Shown: piece by piece, positions 60,168 to 64,000 of the stretch
How the letters are laid out: each line of letters starts with the position of its first letter
Numbering within the stretch: position 1 is the first letter of the stretch
From: an uncultured cyanobacterium
Lineage (GTDB): Bacteria > Cyanobacteriota > Cyanobacteriia > PCC-6307 > Cyanobiaceae
NCBI GenBank assembly: GCA_903856805.1
Contig: CAIOCZ010000090.1
Span: forward strand, 1 to 64,000
Direction: 5' to 3'
Length of the DNA: 64,000 nt
Made by a program: the position numbers and the translations under genes
Notes under the pieces: generated by a model
Seen by the model: only the letters and a program-made list of their open reading frames with translations
The model's database searches: none
What the model was told of the DNA's origin: nothing

Positions 60168-60434
60168 TCAGACGATTCCATCCGGTTGCCCGGGGCGCTC
60201 CTGCGGGTCATGGCGAATCTGGGCAATGGCACTCTCGTGCAATCGCTTGGTGTGCTCTTGCTCCCGGGCCCAGGCCTGCTGCTGGGCCATGGCATCCTGC
60301 TCCCCATCGCCGGTGCCGTGCTCAGTGATCTGGGCGAGATCAGCCGCATGGCGCCGCTTTTCACGTTGATGCTCCTCTGCCCAAGCAAGAAACTCAGGAG
60401 CGGATTCAGCATTGGCAACGGGGTCGCTCATCAC
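60168..60434 (-). CDS. Hypothetical small protein
   Basis: ORF MMSDPVANAESAPEFLAWAEEHQREKRRHAADLAQITEHG...; helical, charged; convergent with glnA. Confidence 0.5.
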   Translation of the reverse strand: MMSDPVANAESAPEFLAWAEEHQREKRRHAADLAQITEHGTGDGEQDAMAQQQAWAREQEHTKRLHESAIAQIRHDPQERPGQPDGIV

Positions 60435-60605
60435 GCAACGTCAGCAAGGGGGCAAGGCACGGGGCCGTCAAGGGTGTCCAGCCGTCCCTCAGGGACGAGA
60501 AACTGACCGGCTCCTGATCAGTCTGATCGCCCTGGAGCGGTCGTAAGGAACGAACGAGGTCTCGGGAGCAACCATCGCCCAAGGCCCTGTGCCTGCCAGT
60601 GCTGA

Positions 60606-60869
60606 TCAGCGCGCCAGCCACCAAGCCAACAGCAGGCCCACCCCGCCCCAGCGCAGGGCTGTCCAAAAACGCTCAGGCCCGGTTTCCGTAGGCAACAGCC
60701 CCGAGGGCAGGGGATGGAGCAAGCGCCTGGCCACGGCCCGTTGCTGGCGCCGACGCCGGTCTCGACGGCCGCCGATGCGGGACTCCTGCTGGGCATCGGC
60801 CAGGCTGAACACCGCCTGAAGATGATGGAGCAACCGCACCCCAGCGGTGCCTGGCCGGTCCCGCCTCAT
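60606..60869 (-). CDS. Hypothetical basic protein with C-terminal TM helix
   Basis: ORF MRRDRPGTAGVRLLHHLQAVFSLADAQQESRIGGRRDRRRRQQRAVARRLLHPLPSG...FWTALRWGGVGLLLAWWLAR. Confidence 0.5.
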   Translation of the reverse strand: MRRDRPGTAGVRLLHHLQAVFSLADAQQESRIGGRRDRRRRQQRAVARRLLHPLPSGLLPTETGPERFWTALRWGGVGLLLAWWLAR

Positions 60870-60934
60870 GACACGAGCCTCTCCCAGGAGGGTCCAGGAC
60901 CGCCAGGATGGACAACCGCTAGCCCCTTGCCACC

Positions 60935-61273
60935 GTGCAGCTCCCCGTGCAGTCCCCCGATGCCACCCCACAAGCCAAGGAACGCCTGATCACCAGTCGT
61001 CAACGCTGGCCTGAGGACGCCCGCGACCTGGCCGAAGCGCTGCAACAGTGTCTGGCGATCGGTGACCGGGAGTGGCATGCCCTCAAGAGTCAACGGCCGC
61101 GGCGAGCCGCTGAACAGATCGCCGCGGCTCTGGTTCAGTTGATCGCCGCCGATCAACCGGCTCAGGCCGCCAGCACCCCAGCCAGGGAACAGGCCGTGAT
61201 GTTGCTGGAGCATGCTCTCGGCTGGCTCCGCGCTGAGCACAGTGACCCCGGATGTCCAGCTCATGGTCGCTGA
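60935..61273 (+). CDS. Conserved cyanobacterial hypothetical protein
   Basis: EDARDLAEALQQCLAIGDREWHALKSQRPRRAAEQIAAALVQLI... resembles a conserved cyanobacterial family. Confidence 0.65.
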   Translation: MQLPVQSPDATPQAKERLITSRQRWPEDARDLAEALQQCLAIGDREWHALKSQRPRRAAEQIAAALVQLIAADQPAQAASTPAREQAVMLLEHALGWLRAEHSDPGCPAHGR

Positions 61274-61671
61274 CGTCCGTTTCGTGAACGCCGAGCCGCC
61301 AGTTGCAGCCGATTGCCACGCTGGCTCCAGCGGACGTCGTCGAAACAGTGGTGGATCAGAAACAGACCCCGACCGGACACGGCTTCGACCAAGTCCGGCA
61401 AGCCATAGCTCCTGGCCTGACACGACAGGCCGGGCCCTTCATCTTGAACCTGCCAGATCACCCAACGGGGTGTGATGATCCGCCGTACTCGCAGGCACTT
61501 GAGCGGATCACAGCCATTGCCGTGGCGGACCGCATTGACCAGCGCTTCGTGGAGACCCAGTTGGAGCTGGGACTGTTGTTCAGAACAGTGGATGGGCTCC
61601 AATAACAACTCTAACAACGGCGCCAGATGTAGCGTCGACGGAGTGATGAAATCGGCCCAGCTCAGTGACAT
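61261..61671 (-). CDS. RsbW-like HATPase (anti-sigma/serine kinase type) protein
   Basis: LGLHEALVNAVRHGNGCDP, WQVQDEGPGL, SGRGLFLIHHCFDDVRWSQRGNRL. Confidence 0.88.
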   Translation of the reverse strand: MSLSWADFITPSTLHLAPLLELLLEPIHCSEQQSQLQLGLHEALVNAVRHGNGCDPLKCLRVRRIITPRWVIWQVQDEGPGLSCQARSYGLPDLVEAVSGRGLFLIHHCFDDVRWSQRGNRLQLAARRSRNGRQRP

Positions 61672-61706
61672 CCGTTCGGAGTCCGCGATCAACGCCTGAT
61701 CAAACC

Positions 61707-62453
61707 TTACCCCGCCCCCGGGCCCTCCGCCGAAGCGATACGGGAGCTCAAGGCCGGATGTTGAAGCAAGGCATCCATCAGGCGAACACCTCGAAGTTGA
61801 TTCACCAAGGGCATGTGACCTTCGGGAGCAGTAATCGACCAGGTGAAGGATCCGGGGTAACGGGTCCAGACACCCTCCTTTTTCCAACCTAAACGGGGCC
61901 AGAGTTGTTCCCACAGACCCTGACAGGAACGCAACAATCTTCCCTGCACGGAGAAGCCGAAGCGGCCGCGGGAATAGCACACCCAAAGACGATCCAAGCA
62001 CTCCAGATCGACACCAGGCATCGCTGACACCTCGCTGTAATAAACGTAACCCCGACGCACCGCCTCTGACCCTGCGAGCTGGCGCAGAATCTCACTGGTC
62101 TGCCGATCCGCCGCTTCGAATTCCTGCCGCATCAGGTGGCGCTGCAGCGGGGCGTAGTTCACCCCAGCACCGCTGGCCACGGCCAGCCACCCCTCGGGAT
62201 AACGCCGCCAAACCTGATCGACACAGGCCGTTCCCCCCCTCTCCAGCAACAGCTGAACCAGTAGACCTCCAGCCCAGTCATCACCCGTGGCATCCAGCCG
62301 ATCCAGCTGCTCGGGGATGAGAGGGAGAAGGGCTTCCGACTGCTGATCCACCTGGCGCAGCAAGCTGCGACGCTGGCGGCCATTGGCGCGGAGGAAGCGG
62401 TCGAGCAGCTCGTCGGCACGGGGACTGCTGGTGACCGGAGGACCGGAGAGCAT
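61707..62453 (-). CDS. gun4: GUN4-domain protein (Mg-chelatase regulator)
   Basis: FEAADRQTSEILRQLAG...EVSAMPGVDLECLDRLWVCYSRGRFGFSVQGRLLRSC...GWKKEGVWTRYPGSFTWSITAPEGHMP. Confidence 0.92.
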   Translation of the reverse strand: MLSGPPVTSSPRADELLDRFLRANGRQRRSLLRQVDQQSEALLPLIPEQLDRLDATGDDWAGGLLVQLLLERGGTACVDQVWRRYPEGWLAVASGAGVNYAPLQRHLMRQEFEAADRQTSEILRQLAGSEAVRRGYVYYSEVSAMPGVDLECLDRLWVCYSRGRFGFSVQGRLLRSCQGLWEQLWPRLGWKKEGVWTRYPGSFTWSITAPEGHMPLVNQLRGVRLMDALLQHPALSSRIASAEGPGAG

Positions 62454-62608
62454 CGAGAAGGACCCGCCGGGGGTCGTCGGCGTTGACCCACTATGTCAGG
62501 CGGGGGCTGGGTAAGCCTGAATTCCGAGTCGCAGGCAGGTCATCAACCGGGCGATCCCAGAGGAAGGGAGCCGCCGACATCCCTAGGATTGCCCTTTGAT
62601 CAGTTGCC

Positions 62609-62977
62609 ATGGGCGCCGCCATTCAGTTCTTCCGAGGGGTGGACGAGCCGGTCGTGCCCGACATCCGCCTCACCCGGTCCCGGGATGGTCGCACCGGCCA
62701 GGCTCTATTCGTGTTTGACGAACCAGATGCGCTGGCCCCGGAAACCATGGGTGACATCACCGGCATGTTCTTGGTTGATGAGGAGGGGGAGCTGGTCACC
62801 AGAGAAGTGAAGGCTCGTTTCGTGAATGGCAAGGCGAGTGCCCTGGAAGCCACCTTCACCTGGAAGAGCACCACGGACTTCGAGCGGTTCATGCGCTTTG
62901 CCCAGCGCTATGCCGAAACCCATGACCTGGGCTTCTCCGGCCAAGGGGAGCCCGAGCCCGGGCAGGACGACACTTGA
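62609..62977 (+). CDS. psb28: Photosystem II assembly protein Psb28
   Basis: [38 protein letters not shown]...[40 protein letters not shown]. Confidence 0.97.
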   Translation: MGAAIQFFRGVDEPVVPDIRLTRSRDGRTGQALFVFDEPDALAPETMGDITGMFLVDEEGELVTREVKARFVNGKASALEATFTWKSTTDFERFMRFAQRYAETHDLGFSGQGEPEPGQDDT

Positions 62978-64000
62978 AATTTGGCCAGTGGCTAGGTCTG
63001 ATCTCCCTGGTGGCCGCGCTGCTGCTGTTGTGGAGCCTGCGCGAAACCGTGGTGCTGATCTTTGCGGCCGTGATCCTGGCGATGGCGGTCTGCACCCTGG
63101 TGGGAACGGTGCAACAGCGGTTGCAATGCCGCCGCTCGTTGGCTCTGGGGTTGAGTCTCCTGGCCCTTGTCCTGGTAGCGGTCATCGTTGCCACGGCGAT
63201 CATCCCTCCGTTCCTCGACCAGTTCGCTGAACTGCTCCATCAGGTGCCGCAGGCTGGAGAACGGGTGGCCCGGATGGTGCGCGGCGCCATCGAATCCGGA
63301 TCCCGGATGCTCTACGGCAACCGGGATGGTGGTCTCAGCTGGTTGCAACAGGAACTCACTGTGAGCCCCCAAGACCCTTCGGCCCTGACCTCCAGCCTTA
63401 GCCGTGGGATCCCTCGCCTGCTCGGCCTGGCCGGCAACGTGGGCAACGGCCTGCTCCAAACCCTGTTTGTGGTGGCGGTGGCGCTGATGGTGGCCGCCCA
63501 ACCGGCGGCCTATCGCGAGGCCCTACTGCTATTGGTGCCGTCGTTTTACCGCCGCCGCTTCCGCACGGTCCTGCTCCAGTGCGGCGAAGCCTTGAGCGCC
63601 TGGATGGTGGGCGTCCTTATCAGTTCAGTCTGCGTCGGCGGCTTAGCGGCAATCGGGCTATGGCTGCTTGGCGTGAAGCTGGTGGCGGCCTGTGCGGTTC
63701 TCGCCGGAGTCCTGAACGTGATCCCCAATGTGGGTCCCACCCTGAGCACCCTGTTTCCGATGTCGGTGGCGCTGTTGGATTCGCCCTGGAAAGCTGTAGC
63801 GGTGCTGGGGTTGTATGTAGTTGTGCAGAACCTGGAGAGCTACCTCATCACCCCGTCGGTGATGCACCACCAGTTGCGCTTACTTCCTGGACTCACTCTT
63901 TGCGCCCAATTGCTGTTCACAGTGTTGTTTGGCCCCATGGGCCTGGTCCTGGCCCTTCCCTTGGCGGTGTGCCTGCAGGTGCTGCTGAAGGAAGTTCTGA
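62974..64000 (+). CDS. AI-2E/PerM-family transporter, 3' end outside the window; missing from ORF track
   Basis: Frame from TTG at 62974 reads [50 protein letters not shown]... with multiple TM helices and [11 protein letters not shown]; open to the window end. Confidence 0.88.
   Translation, partial: MKFGQWLGLISLVAALLLLWSLRETVVLIFAAVILAMAVCTLVGTVQQRLQCRRSLALGLSLLALVLVAVIVATAIIPPFLDQFAELLHQVPQAGERVARMVRGAIESGSRMLYGNRDGGLSWLQQELTVSPQDPSALTSSLSRGIPRLLGLAGNVGNGLLQTLFVVAVALMVAAQPAAYREALLLLVPSFYRRRFRTVLLQCGEALSAWMVGVLISSVCVGGLAAIGLWLLGVKLVAACAVLAGVLNVIPNVGPTLSTLFPMSVALLDSPWKAVAVLGLYVVVQNLESYLITPSVMHHQLRLLPGLTLCAQLLFTVLFGPMGLVLALPLAVCLQVLLKEVL

Noticed and set aside
1-64000. CRISPR arrays, transposases, integrases, phage or defence-system genes
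   Set aside because: Looked for and not found by eye; no regularly spaced repeats and no matching protein motifs.

Overview
The window is mostly GC-rich cyanobacterial core genome. The gene content fits a picocyanobacterium-like, phycobilisome-containing unicellular lineage. Indicators are apcF, pcyA, chlP, psb28, gun4, hemA, glpX-type FBPase/SBPase, a sir gene, lptA-lptB-lptF next to ccsA, rpsB-tsf and glnA. I found no transposase, integrase, phage gene or CRISPR array. The least ordinary region is a visibly AT-rich block (~0.65-6.6 kb) directly downstream of a tRNA-CAT gene. It holds a divergent sensory cluster: a LuxR-type response regulator and an HPK4/DctB-like kinase without a large sensor domain on one strand. 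On the other strand are an orphan TRAP/DctP-like binding protein, a membrane PAS-GGDEF diguanylate cyclase with an intact I-site, and a second PAS/GGDEF-like protein with a degenerate GGDEF motif. This is my best candidate for an undescribed system. Other points of interest are a textbook NtcA promoter upstream of glnA, a variant PEP-CTERM protein, an FHA-fused class A PBP, a split active/inactive M16 peptidase pair, several real gene overlaps, a 51-aa basic protein absent from the ORF track, and a TTG-started AI-2E transporter running off the window end. All family calls are by eye from motifs; no searches were run.
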